Shown here piece by piece: positions 44,898 to 52,903 of a stretch of 64,000 nucleotides of DNA. The notes beneath the pieces are model-generated. The model did no database searches and was not told the origin of the DNA. It was given only the letters and a program-made list of their open reading frames with translations. Position numbers and translations under genes: made by a program. Numbering within the stretch: position 1 is the stretch's first letter; each line of letters begins with the position of its first letter. This DNA is from DATKGX01 sp035510555 (GTDB lineage: Bacteria > Patescibacteriota > Microgenomatia > Levybacterales > UBA12049), in NCBI GenBank assembly GCA_035510555.1, contig DATKGX010000048.1:1-64000 (forward strand), in the 5' to 3' direction.

Positions 44898-46453
44898 AGC
44901 TTAATTTTCTTTCTCAGCAGAACAAATGCTAATAGGCCACCAACACTAATTATAGAGATTAAATCTGAAAATAGCCTGACCGGCGTTTCCTTAAAGACGA
45001 CTTGAACATTATTTAAGCCTTTATCTAAACGTAACTTTATTAAGCCCATTGGATTATTATATAAAATTTCCGTTTGTCTTCCGTTAACATAAGCATACCA
45101 ACCCGGAAAATAAATCGTGTTAATCTGAATTGTTTCTGAATTATTTAAAGATACTAAAAATGAAGTTTTGTTTGCAGTTGCTTGAAGAATATTAATGGTT
45201 TCACTGCTGGTTAAATTTTGCACTTTGACTGCTGCCATCACTTGTGGAATATTTTGAACCCACTTTGGCATATATTCATTTTTTACCGTTGTCGTGTCTT
45301 GATTAGTTGAATAGTAACTGTCGGGAAAATTTTGAAAAGTTTTTGGCATCAAATATAAAAACGCTGAAAAGAAAACTAAAACCAAGATAATGAAGCCCAT
45401 GACGATTTGCTTTCTTTTTGCAAAGACTGAAACTAAACAGGCAGATAAAAACGCCACGGATGGAATTGTTAATGATAAAAAGCGGAACGGAAATTGCACA
45501 AAAGAGCTTGGTAAAATTTTCCACCAAAACGCACTTAATGAACTTGCCAGATAAATTGAGAGGATTGAAATTATAAACATTAAAAAGGTTAATCTAAGTC
45601 TTTTTATTTTTATCAATCCGCTAAGAATAAGAATGACGGCAGCTAAAATTATAAATGCGGTTGACCAACCAACTAAACCAAAACTGGCAAAATAATTATT
45701 GATATTGGAAACTGGCGTTTTGGCAAAAACCGTGTATTGCAAATCGAACAGCGCAGGAATCCAGAAAAAGGCTGAAACTCCTACTCCAAAAAGTAAGGTC
45801 ACAAAACAGAAACGGCCGGTTTTGATTCTTTCTTTGGAAATGAAGATGTTTAACAGCGTATAGGGAATTATTAAAAACATGAATAATACTGCAAGAGTAT
45901 TGTGAGCAACGATTAGACAGGCAATGCCGATTGAAATCCAAAATAAACTTCCTCTCTCTATCTGCCATAAAATGAATGGCAAAATTGTTAGTGATAAGAC
46001 TTCCCCGACCGAACCTCGTTGATAGATGTCGAACAAATGATAAGGGAAAAATGTATAGAGAGTGGCTCCAATTAGTGAAGAAAAATTATCAAATATTTTC
46101 CTCAGCCAAAGAAATGTAAATAAAGAAGACGTAAAGATACAGAGAATTAGCAAAGTTTTTATTGTATTGACGAAATTAATCCCTAGAATATGAATCGGGA
46201 CGGCCAAATACATAAACAGGGGGTATAAAAAATCAGCGACCGGATAACCATAGCCGTTATTTAAGCGCATTAAAAATCTGACAGGAAATTCACCGTTTCT
46301 TAGAGTTTGGAAAAAAGCCGAGAACCTGATGACCATCCAACCGCCGTCATCAGTAACGGGAAATCCGGAATGCAGTAGGCCTAAAATTGCCGGAACTGCC
46401 AATACCACTGCCAATAATATAAATACTAAATTACGATTTATTTTTTTTAACAT
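44894..46453 (-). CDS. PTPS-related polytopic membrane protein with altered HDG motif
   Basis: This 519-aa protein has a TM at about 9-27, PVTDDGGWMVIRFSAFFQTL, FPVRFLMRLNNGYGYPVADF, about ten TMs, and an external domain with NTIYFPGWYAYVNGRQTEIL, then FKETPVRLFSDLIS and a last TM. DDG replaces HDG, no second histidine follows, and the conserved PRW becomes VRF. It is the most divergent member in the window. The start lies 23 bases inside the upstream YfhO gene's 3' end. Confidence 0.82.
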   Translation of the reverse strand: MLKKINRNLVFILLAVVLAVPAILGLLHSGFPVTDDGGWMVIRFSAFFQTLRNGEFPVRFLMRLNNGYGYPVADFLYPLFMYLAVPIHILGINFVNTIKTLLILCIFTSSLFTFLWLRKIFDNFSSLIGATLYTFFPYHLFDIYQRGSVGEVLSLTILPFILWQIERGSLFWISIGIACLIVAHNTLAVLFMFLIIPYTLLNIFISKERIKTGRFCFVTLLFGVGVSAFFWIPALFDLQYTVFAKTPVSNINNYFASFGLVGWSTAFIILAAVILILSGLIKIKRLRLTFLMFIISILSIYLASSLSAFWWKILPSSFVQFPFRFLSLTIPSVAFLSACLVSVFAKRKQIVMGFIILVLVFFSAFLYLMPKTFQNFPDSYYSTNQDTTTVKNEYMPKWVQNIPQVMAAVKVQNLTSSETINILQATANKTSFLVSLNNSETIQINTIYFPGWYAYVNGRQTEILYNNPMGLIKLRLDKGLNNVQVVFKETPVRLFSDLISIISVGGLLAFVLLRKKIKL

Positions 46454-48803
46454 AAATTACCGTTAAGAATAACGCTAATAAACCCAAGACCGCAATCCCC
46501 AAGCCCAATTCAAAAGTTTTCGGACTATAATAGAATTCCACAATATGTTCTCCTTTTGGTATCGCCACTGCCCGGAAGGCATAATCTGCCAGCATAAGCT
46601 CCGTTGGCTTTTCATCAATGGTTACTTTCCAATCCGGATAATAATTATCCGAAATAAATAATAGCTCGTTGCCTGAAGTTTTAGTATTAAAAAAAACTTT
46701 ATTTGGAGAATATGAAATAAGTTTTACTTCTCCGCTCGAGTTTTTATCAATAGTGAGGCCCGGTAATTTTTCTAAAATTAGCGTTTTCCCTAAATCGGCA
46801 GTATAAATTGCGCTTAAAGCTTGAGCTTTATTTTTTACCAAAACAAAATCACTGGTCAAGAAAAATCTTGGCAAAGCATTTTTGTTTTCATAAACCTGCC
46901 AAGGATATATTTTTTCAACTAGGGTGAATTGATCCGCAGGAAAAGTGCTGAAATCCGTTTGAAGCCAAGTGTCAACCATATCTTGATAATTAAGGACATA
47001 TTTAATGCCTAGCAGATTGAGAATTCTTTGCCGAAAATAATTTGTCTTTAAATCATTAACTCCATACCCGGGCGCAATATTGGCATCTGGTCTTGGTAGC
47101 ATTTGCGGTAACTTACCATTTATTGATGACGCTAATAATTCTCCGTATCTGGAAATGTGCAAAGGGTCATTGCCTTCAGGCGAAAAAGTTTGGTCAACGC
47201 TTTGGTAGTTCGCCTGGATATAAGCCGAACCGTATCCCCAATACCGGTTAATGCCGGCGATATTTTGAAGATAAGAAGTAATTGGTGTTTGCGGATAAGT
47301 CAACTCGCTTGGCGCAAATGGCGTAATTTTGTTGAAAAAATAGAACAGATCAAATATCACCAACAGTGTCAATAAAACCAAGCTGATTTTAAGATTTATC
47401 CTTTTTAGAAAAACTGCCAAAATCGTTAACAAAATAAGAACGCTGGGAAGAATTAAATTGTGCTCGCTGATTTTTAGATTTGCGGAAAGCGCCGGAGAAA
47501 ATTTAATCAGAAATAAAACTGCTCCCCACACCAGTATCAAAAAAACGATGAATCCAACCGCAAATATTTTTTTAAAAGATTTCTCGTTTATAAACTGGTT
47601 TAATCCGATTGCGCCTAAAACTATCAAACTGAAAATTAAGATGCTGAATTCCCTGGTGGCGACAGTTGTTGAGATAACCGGGATTGGAATCAGGTAAAAA
47701 TATTTAACCAGTGGAAGATTAGTGGCAATAATCAAAGAAACTGCGGCAACAACCAAGAAAAACTTTTTTTCGAGAGAATTAACCTTGTTGAAAATCGCGT
47801 AAATTGCAAAGAAAAGAATGACAATTCCCGGATACATCACCCTTTCAATGTAAGTTCCGTCTATCCAATAATTCCGGGTGGCCGGATTGCCAAAGAAATC
47901 CGGGATAGCGATAGTTATCCAGTATTGAAGCGGCGCCAAATTCTTTCCAATCTGTGCTAACGTATATGCTCCTCTGGTAGACTGGGAAAAAAGCTGCAGG
48001 GTTGGTAAAATCTGAAAGGAAGTTAATAAAAACGGTAGCGCTAAAGAGAGTAGAAATAGCAGATGAATCCTGAGTAGTCTCAGTTTTTTTTGCGCGAACA
48101 TTAAGCATAAGTAGTAGAAAAGGCAAAGAACATAAACATAAAAAACTCCCTGAATATAACCGGCCAGAATTGCCACAGAAAGAGTGGCGACCAGCGCAAG
48201 AAAGTTTTTGCTATTTATTTTTTGTGACATATATTTAATTACTAAAAGCACCAGCGGAAGCCATAATATGGTGCTACCGATATTTCCGTACTCAAGCCAA
48301 ACCGTCATATATGAAGAAAAACCAAACGCAATTCCACCGATAACAGCGGGGAAATCCTTAAGCCCGACTCCTTTTCTAAGGAATAAATACATGAAAAGTG
48401 CGGCCAGAAACGGTTGGAACATAATGATTAACGTCCAGGAGAAATTAAAAGGTAGTAAAAAATACAAAAAATTGAGTGGATAGAAAACGGCTGTTTGAAA
48501 ATCTGCCAGTTGCGGATTGCCCGAAAAATTATAGGGATTCCAGAAAGGAATGTTGCCTTGTTTTAGTTGATTAACGGAAAAATAGCGCCAGGGATAGATT
48601 TCGCTAATTACATCCTGACCTTGCGCTTTGTTTGGGTATCCATTTGGAGCAAACCCTAAAAAAGACTGCGCCCGATAGGGATTGGTGTTCACCAAAAGAT
48701 CGCCGGGAAAAGGAATTTGCCCTTTAAAAATTGGGTAGAAAAATACGAGAACAACAATCGTGATTAGAATAAAAGGCCAAAAGCGTATCACCTTTTTCAT
48801 CAT
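46431..48803 (-). CDS. YfhO family membrane protein
   Basis: This 790-aa protein has a TM at about 8-26, FPGDLLVNTNPYRAQ, QDVISEIYPWRYF, IPFWNPYNFSGNPQLADFQT and FYPLNFLYFLLPF, about ten TMs, and a large external C-terminal domain with SDNYYPDWKVTIDEKPTEL, GEHIVEFYYSP and a last TM. It is full length, like 36124-38469. Two adjacent ATG codons start it; the first overlaps the upstream stop as ATGA. Likely an extracytoplasmic sugar transferase; substrate unknown. Confidence 0.9.
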   Translation of the reverse strand: MMKKVIRFWPFILITIVVLVFFYPIFKGQIPFPGDLLVNTNPYRAQSFLGFAPNGYPNKAQGQDVISEIYPWRYFSVNQLKQGNIPFWNPYNFSGNPQLADFQTAVFYPLNFLYFLLPFNFSWTLIIMFQPFLAALFMYLFLRKGVGLKDFPAVIGGIAFGFSSYMTVWLEYGNIGSTILWLPLVLLVIKYMSQKINSKNFLALVATLSVAILAGYIQGVFYVYVLCLFYYLCLMFAQKKLRLLRIHLLFLLSLALPFLLTSFQILPTLQLFSQSTRGAYTLAQIGKNLAPLQYWITIAIPDFFGNPATRNYWIDGTYIERVMYPGIVILFFAIYAIFNKVNSLEKKFFLVVAAVSLIIATNLPLVKYFYLIPIPVISTTVATREFSILIFSLIVLGAIGLNQFINEKSFKKIFAVGFIVFLILVWGAVLFLIKFSPALSANLKISEHNLILPSVLILLTILAVFLKRINLKISLVLLTLLVIFDLFYFFNKITPFAPSELTYPQTPITSYLQNIAGINRYWGYGSAYIQANYQSVDQTFSPEGNDPLHISRYGELLASSINGKLPQMLPRPDANIAPGYGVNDLKTNYFRQRILNLLGIKYVLNYQDMVDTWLQTDFSTFPADQFTLVEKIYPWQVYENKNALPRFFLTSDFVLVKNKAQALSAIYTADLGKTLILEKLPGLTIDKNSSGEVKLISYSPNKVFFNTKTSGNELLFISDNYYPDWKVTIDEKPTELMLADYAFRAVAIPKGEHIVEFYYSPKTFELGLGIAVLGLLALFLTVIYVKKNKS

Positions 48804-50332
48804 CGGTTGGGCGGGATTATTTGATAAACTCGGTAATAAAAATTCGTGTCTCCTTGTCTAACTTCAAAAACCAACTTGAGCGGAAAATCAATCGGGATTA
48901 CCACATGCTGCGATTGGTAGAAAACGAAATAGGCAGGCATTTTCTCGGCATAATTTAACGTTGTTTTAGGGAAAATATCCACCGGCCAGTAACCTTTAAC
49001 TGTAATATTTTTATCATTACCCAAATACATTTCTAAAGATTCCGGCAATAAACCAAAGGTCCCTTCTGTAGCGACAAATATTTTTTGGCTCTCAGATTGT
49101 TTCTTAAAAAAAGCAACACTTTCTTTAATTCCCCAACCGGCCGCCCAGCTGTCAACGTATTGTCCATGATCCGCATCGGCAATTGGCGCTTTTAAGGGAT
49201 TGATGGCAAAAAGTAACGAAATATACAGAGGATAAGCAATAACCGCTAATAATAGTATCAGTTGTAAAACTTTTGCATAAGAAACGTTTTTCGGAAAGAA
49301 CTCTTCGGCTTTTTCAAATAAATAATTTAATGACCAAGCCACCAACGGCAAAAGCATTACGCTCATTAAAAAGACGAACCTTGGATAAATTAATCTGCCG
49401 AAGAGTGCCAGAGCCAGAAACGGCAACGCAAAATACAGCAGTAATAAAACTTTTTCTTTGAAAAATTTATTAATGAATATTATTGCCAGCAGAACCAAAA
49501 TTAGGTACGCAGGTGTTAAGTACTGCAAAAGCCAACTGGTAAGTCCGCTCAAATTACTATTGAAGTAGATAAACGGATGCTGGAACCACTCGGAAAACGG
49601 GTAGACAAACGTGGCATTTTTAATCGCAATCATGTCATATAAAGGAGAGAGTCTTAAGACATTGTAAAGACCATAACTAATAGCTGCAGCGAAAACTGCA
49701 AGCGCTGCGAATTTAAATAATTGTTTCTTGACGAATTTCTGTTTAAAGTTAAAAAGAATTAGTAAGAATGGCAATAAATAGATGCTAAAAAAATTTGAAC
49801 TTTTGGTTAGAACTCCCCCGCCGATAACAAAACCGAGTGTATAAGCAATATTCAATCTGACTTTTCTGACCAAAAGAATAGAAAAATAGAGCGCCCAAAC
49901 GTAAAAGGTCGCCACCATGCTGTCATACAAAGCCATCCTATCTAAGACTTGAGCGAAAGGATAAACAATATATAAAGCAACGGTAAGAAAAGCGGTTCGT
50001 TTGTTTTTAAAAAGTTCGTAGGTTAGAGCAAAAAGGCCGAGCATGGTGAAAAAACCTGAAAGAACCGAAACTAATCTTCCGGCAATAAGCGGATCCTTAA
50101 TAAATTTTATGAAAACCATTGCAACCCACACAAACATCGGCTGTTTACCGTCAGTTAGGGATATAAACCGCCATGCAGCGTCATTTAAAGCAATCTGCGC
50201 CCACCTAACATAAATTGCCTCATCGGTAAAGATTGGCAATCGATTGAGAAAAATTAAACGGAGAACAAAATAAGCTGCAACAAGAAGGATGGAAGTGAGT
50301 ATTTCCCATTTATACTTCAAAACAAGCTTCAT
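48800..50332 (-). CDS. GT39-like membrane glycosyltransferase (DE type)
   Basis: This 510-aa protein has a TM at about 10-28, RLPIFTDEAIYVRWAQIAL with D37-E38, SLTDGKQPMFVWVAMVF and AGRLVSVLSGF, which is close to canonical ArnT/PMT_2. About ten TMs and an external C-terminal domain with SWAAGWGIKESVAFFKKQ follow. It is the first gene of the run 50332-36124 and has its own promoter six bases before its ATG. The H-free DGKQP loop resembles bacterial PMT_2 enzymes acting on proteins or lipids. Confidence 0.88.
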   Translation of the reverse strand: MKLVLKYKWEILTSILLVAAYFVLRLIFLNRLPIFTDEAIYVRWAQIALNDAAWRFISLTDGKQPMFVWVAMVFIKFIKDPLIAGRLVSVLSGFFTMLGLFALTYELFKNKRTAFLTVALYIVYPFAQVLDRMALYDSMVATFYVWALYFSILLVRKVRLNIAYTLGFVIGGGVLTKSSNFFSIYLLPFLLILFNFKQKFVKKQLFKFAALAVFAAAISYGLYNVLRLSPLYDMIAIKNATFVYPFSEWFQHPFIYFNSNLSGLTSWLLQYLTPAYLILVLLAIIFINKFFKEKVLLLLYFALPFLALALFGRLIYPRFVFLMSVMLLPLVAWSLNYLFEKAEEFFPKNVSYAKVLQLILLLAVIAYPLYISLLFAINPLKAPIADADHGQYVDSWAAGWGIKESVAFFKKQSESQKIFVATEGTFGLLPESLEMYLGNDKNITVKGYWPVDIFPKTTLNYAEKMPAYFVFYQSQHVVIPIDFPLKLVFEVRQGDTNFYYRVYQIIPPNR

Positions 50333-50338
50333 ATAAAG

Positions 50339-50367
50339 ATTATAGTAGAACTGTGGTATCTAATCAA
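50339..50367 (-). promoter_or_regulatory. Promoter of the 48800-50332 run, leaderless architecture
   Basis: On the minus strand TTGATT, a 17-bp spacer and TATAAT lie six bases before the ATG at 50332. Transcription should start at the start codon. Confidence 0.75.
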
Positions 50368-50369
50368 CG

Positions 50370-50840
50370 CTAGCTTGTAACTTGTTGCTGAGGAGCATCT
50401 TGACTACTACGGAAAACCTCTGCAATAGCTCCCAGAGCTTTTGGTCCCCAGGTGAGCAAATCTTCTCCGTTCATTTCCTGACCGACATTATCAATTAAGA
50501 TTCCACTAAAACCTCTAAAACTTATCATTCTTTCTGTGCGTTTTTCTACCTTACCGTCAGACGTAACAAAAATTCCTGTTTTGTCATCAAGCACTCCTAT
50601 CCTTAACAAAGCTTCCTGATGATAAGCATTTAAAAGATTTACCATCGACCATGTATTGACCACGTTTGCCGAAGGGAAGATTCCCTGACTACACATTAAG
50701 TCAGCAAATCTCGCAATTTCACTCGCATACTGAGTTCCCAATTCCCGTCTATCAGCATCCGTTCGATCGAATACTCTCTGGACTTCCTCAGTACAATAGG
50801 TTATTACGTTAAATTCTAATCTACCCTTTCTTTCATCCAT
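50370..50840 (-). CDS. Hypothetical protein of unknown function
   Basis: From the ATG at 50840 this is a 156-aa soluble protein rich in helix-forming residues, with no TM, signal peptide or recognised motif. A longer frame using TTG at 50879 is rejected because that TTG is the -35 element (TTGACT) of the promoter reading into the ATG. The middle part (FPSANVVNTWSMVNLLNAYH, ISFRGFSGILIDN) has no family I know. It has its own promoter and interrupts two glycan gene runs. Possible roles include regulation or an unrelated housekeeping task. Confidence 0.65.
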   Translation of the reverse strand: MDERKGRLEFNVITYCTEEVQRVFDRTDADRRELGTQYASEIARFADLMCSQGIFPSANVVNTWSMVNLLNAYHQEALLRIGVLDDKTGIFVTSDGKVEKRTERMISFRGFSGILIDNVGQEMNGEDLLTWGPKALGAIAEVFRSSQDAPQQQVTS

Positions 50841-50850
50841 AGCGAAAGCG

Positions 50851-50879
50851 ATTATATTCCGAAGGTTATTGAAAGTCAA
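50851..50879 (-). promoter_or_regulatory. Promoter of the 156-aa gene
   Basis: On the minus strand TTGACT, a 17-bp spacer and TATAAT lie ten bases before the ATG at 50840. The element begins one base after the end of the upstream gene, and the leader would be about three bases. Confidence 0.75.
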
Positions 50880-52058
50880 CTATAAGATTTTGCGGGTCTT
50901 GATTAGAAGAGACAAAACGAAAACTATTAGAACGGCGACTAGGCCGGCAATTTCAATATTTTGGATTATTTGCGGGTAGCCTTTGGCATAATCGGTCATA
51001 AAGACATAAGGAATATAAATTCCTACGGCAAAAATTGACGCAACAATTGCCGGAATTGAAATATATTTTTCGTGAGCTACAAACGCCGCCATTGATAGCG
51101 GAAACACTAAATACCATGGCTGAAAAGTCGTTCGAATACTGGCGAGCAGAACCGTTGTCAAAGATAAAATTACTGAAGCGATAAAAAACTTTTCCCAGTT
51201 TATTTTTCTGCCTGTTCTATCAAAAAATCCGATGAGAATGAACAGCGGCAAAAGCGCACCGGTAGAAAACTTAACGCCAATGGAAAAAAGATTACTGACC
51301 CAGGATAAAACTTTTTTCTTTTGCAGAAAAAGGTAAATTGAAAGAAGAATAAAAAATATCATCGGAATGTCGTTATGCGCCGAAACTAAAGATTCAATTA
51401 AAACCAGTGGGTTAAAGGCAAAAAAGGCGACATTGAATAATTTATGTTCAGGGAAAATTCTTGCGGAAATCTTGTAAATTAAATAACAGCTACCTAAAAA
51501 GGATAGCGCCATCAGGATTTTAAAAAGGAAAAAAGTCGGCAAAAAATAATCCATGCCAATAAAAGTTAAAGGTACGGTTAAAACCAACCAACTTGGGCCA
51601 TATGGATAAGTGCGCTGAGTCCAACGCATGAAATTAAGCATCGGGTCACCTACAAAATCCGAAGGCCTATGGAAATATGGATTTAATTGATAATGCGAAA
51701 TAATTCTGGCGTCAAAAATATAGTTGAATAAATCATACGAAAATGCATTATAAGAAAACACTAAAATAACGGCGGTTAAAATAGTGAGGATAGTTAAAGC
51801 TTTGAGCTTAAGCTTGCCTTTCTTTGCCAAATATAAAAACGCGCAATAGAAAATAAATAATAAACTGGCTATGACAATAAAGATCAAAGTCGAAAGAGGA
51901 CGCTCAAAAAAACCGATATGCTGAAGAAATTTTTCAACGGTCTGATAAATTGACAGTTTTGATAGGGTTAAATTTAAATCGACTTGCGTAAAAGAATAAA
52001 TGAAAAAACCTACGAGAATAAAAATGTAGGAGGAAAAAAGAAGCCTTAATTTGTTCAT
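50880..52058 (-). CDS. MptA/MptB-like polyprenyl-phosphate mannosyltransferase (GT-C)
   Basis: This 392-aa protein has about 11-12 TMs and the ordered motifs SYDLFNY (107-113), NPYFHRPSDFVGDPMLNFM, YGPSW (153-157), SAHND (226-230) and PWYLVFP, the same set as 7474-8604. In actinobacteria such proteins extend mannans from polyprenyl-phosphate mannose on the outer membrane face. It is coupled by ATGA to the Dol-P-sugar synthase-like gene 52055-52813, which could make its donor; the pair is a self-contained donor/transferase unit. Confidence 0.84.
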   Translation of the reverse strand: MNKLRLLFSSYIFILVGFFIYSFTQVDLNLTLSKLSIYQTVEKFLQHIGFFERPLSTLIFIVIASLLFIFYCAFLYLAKKGKLKLKALTILTILTAVILVFSYNAFSYDLFNYIFDARIISHYQLNPYFHRPSDFVGDPMLNFMRWTQRTYPYGPSWLVLTVPLTFIGMDYFLPTFFLFKILMALSFLGSCYLIYKISARIFPEHKLFNVAFFAFNPLVLIESLVSAHNDIPMIFFILLSIYLFLQKKKVLSWVSNLFSIGVKFSTGALLPLFILIGFFDRTGRKINWEKFFIASVILSLTTVLLASIRTTFQPWYLVFPLSMAAFVAHEKYISIPAIVASIFAVGIYIPYVFMTDYAKGYPQIIQNIEIAGLVAVLIVFVLSLLIKTRKIL

Positions 52059-52813
52059 AAATTTCTGTATTTCCCCGAAATATCGTTTAATTTGATTCTG
52101 ACTAAATCTTCTACCGCTTCTAAGGAATCTTTTATCGGACTGACTCTTCGACTTTCAACATAAAACCATTCAACCGGAACTTCCTTAATTTTATAGCCCA
52201 TTTTTTGGGCCAGAAATAGTAACTCAACATCAAATCCGGCTTTGACTGATGATCCGGAAATTTCTTTATAACCATTATGGAATTTCTGTAAGCTTGTAAA
52301 AAGCTTATCCGAAACGTCTTTTCTAAAAAGTTTGAATCCGCATTGCGTATCTTGGATTCCCCTCAGTCCTACGATTACAGACCTTAACACGATCATTCCT
52401 CTGGCCATCAAAAGCCGTGTCCACGGATCGCCTTGGCGCTTCGAGCCCCTACTACCAATCACAATATCGTATTCCTTAACAAATGGCAGAAGCTTGGCTA
52501 CTTCTTCTACCGGCGTTGCCTGATCCATATCCATAAAAAGGGCATACTCGCCTTTTGCTTTTAAGATTCCTGATGTGACGGCGCCCGCCTTTCCAAAATG
52601 GGAAGTTTTTATTAAACTAAATCTGGGATTATCTTTGATGAATTCTTCGACTAACTCGATGCTTCCATCGGTTGAGCCATCATCGACGATGATTACCTCC
52701 GATAAGTATTTTTGCCTTGAAAGAAACCGTTCAATCTTATCTAGAACTCCTTTACGAAGATTTGTTTTTTCGTTATATGAGGGGACTACAATCGAGAGAT
52801 AAATTTTACTCAC
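52055..52813 (-). CDS. GT2 glycosyltransferase, Dol-P-Glc synthase (ALG5)-like
   Basis: From a GTG at 52813 this is a 252-aa enzyme with SIVVPSYNEKTNL (7-19), IVDDGSTDGS (42-51), MDMDQATP (94-101) and DTQCGFKLFRK (155-165), as in ALG5-type polyprenyl-phosphate glucose synthases. An in-frame TTG at 52828 is rejected because the promoter TATAAT lies inside that extension and the GTG is six bases after it. It begins the whole minus-strand glycan array and is coupled to the MptA/B-like gene. Confidence 0.9.
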   Translation of the reverse strand: MSKIYLSIVVPSYNEKTNLRKGVLDKIERFLSRQKYLSEVIIVDDGSTDGSIELVEEFIKDNPRFSLIKTSHFGKAGAVTSGILKAKGEYALFMDMDQATPVEEVAKLLPFVKEYDIVIGSRGSKRQGDPWTRLLMARGMIVLRSVIVGLRGIQDTQCGFKLFRKDVSDKLFTSLQKFHNGYKEISGSSVKAGFDVELLFLAQKMGYKIKEVPVEWFYVESRRVSPIKDSLEAVEDLVRIKLNDISGKYRNL

Positions 52814-52819
52814 ACAAAG

Positions 52820-52848
52820 ATTATACAAGAAACAAAATCCATAGACAA
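52820..52848 (-). promoter_or_regulatory. Promoter of the glycan array, leaderless architecture
   Basis: On the minus strand TTGTCT, a 17-bp spacer and TATAAT lie six bases before the GTG at 52813. It is back to back with the plus-strand promoter at 52856-52885, so the two could be co-regulated. Confidence 0.75.
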
Positions 52849-52855
52849 ATAACTC

Positions 52856-52885
52856 TTGACAGCATTAAACTAAATACCTTATAAA
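52856..52885 (+). promoter_or_regulatory. Promoter of the 314-aa gene
   Basis: TTGACA (52856-52861), an 18-bp spacer and TATAAA (52880-52885) lie 18 bases before the ATG at 52904. A consensus -35 and a short leader of about ten bases are seen. Confidence 0.75.
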
Positions 52886-52903
52886 TATATACTGCCTCTT
52901 TTT

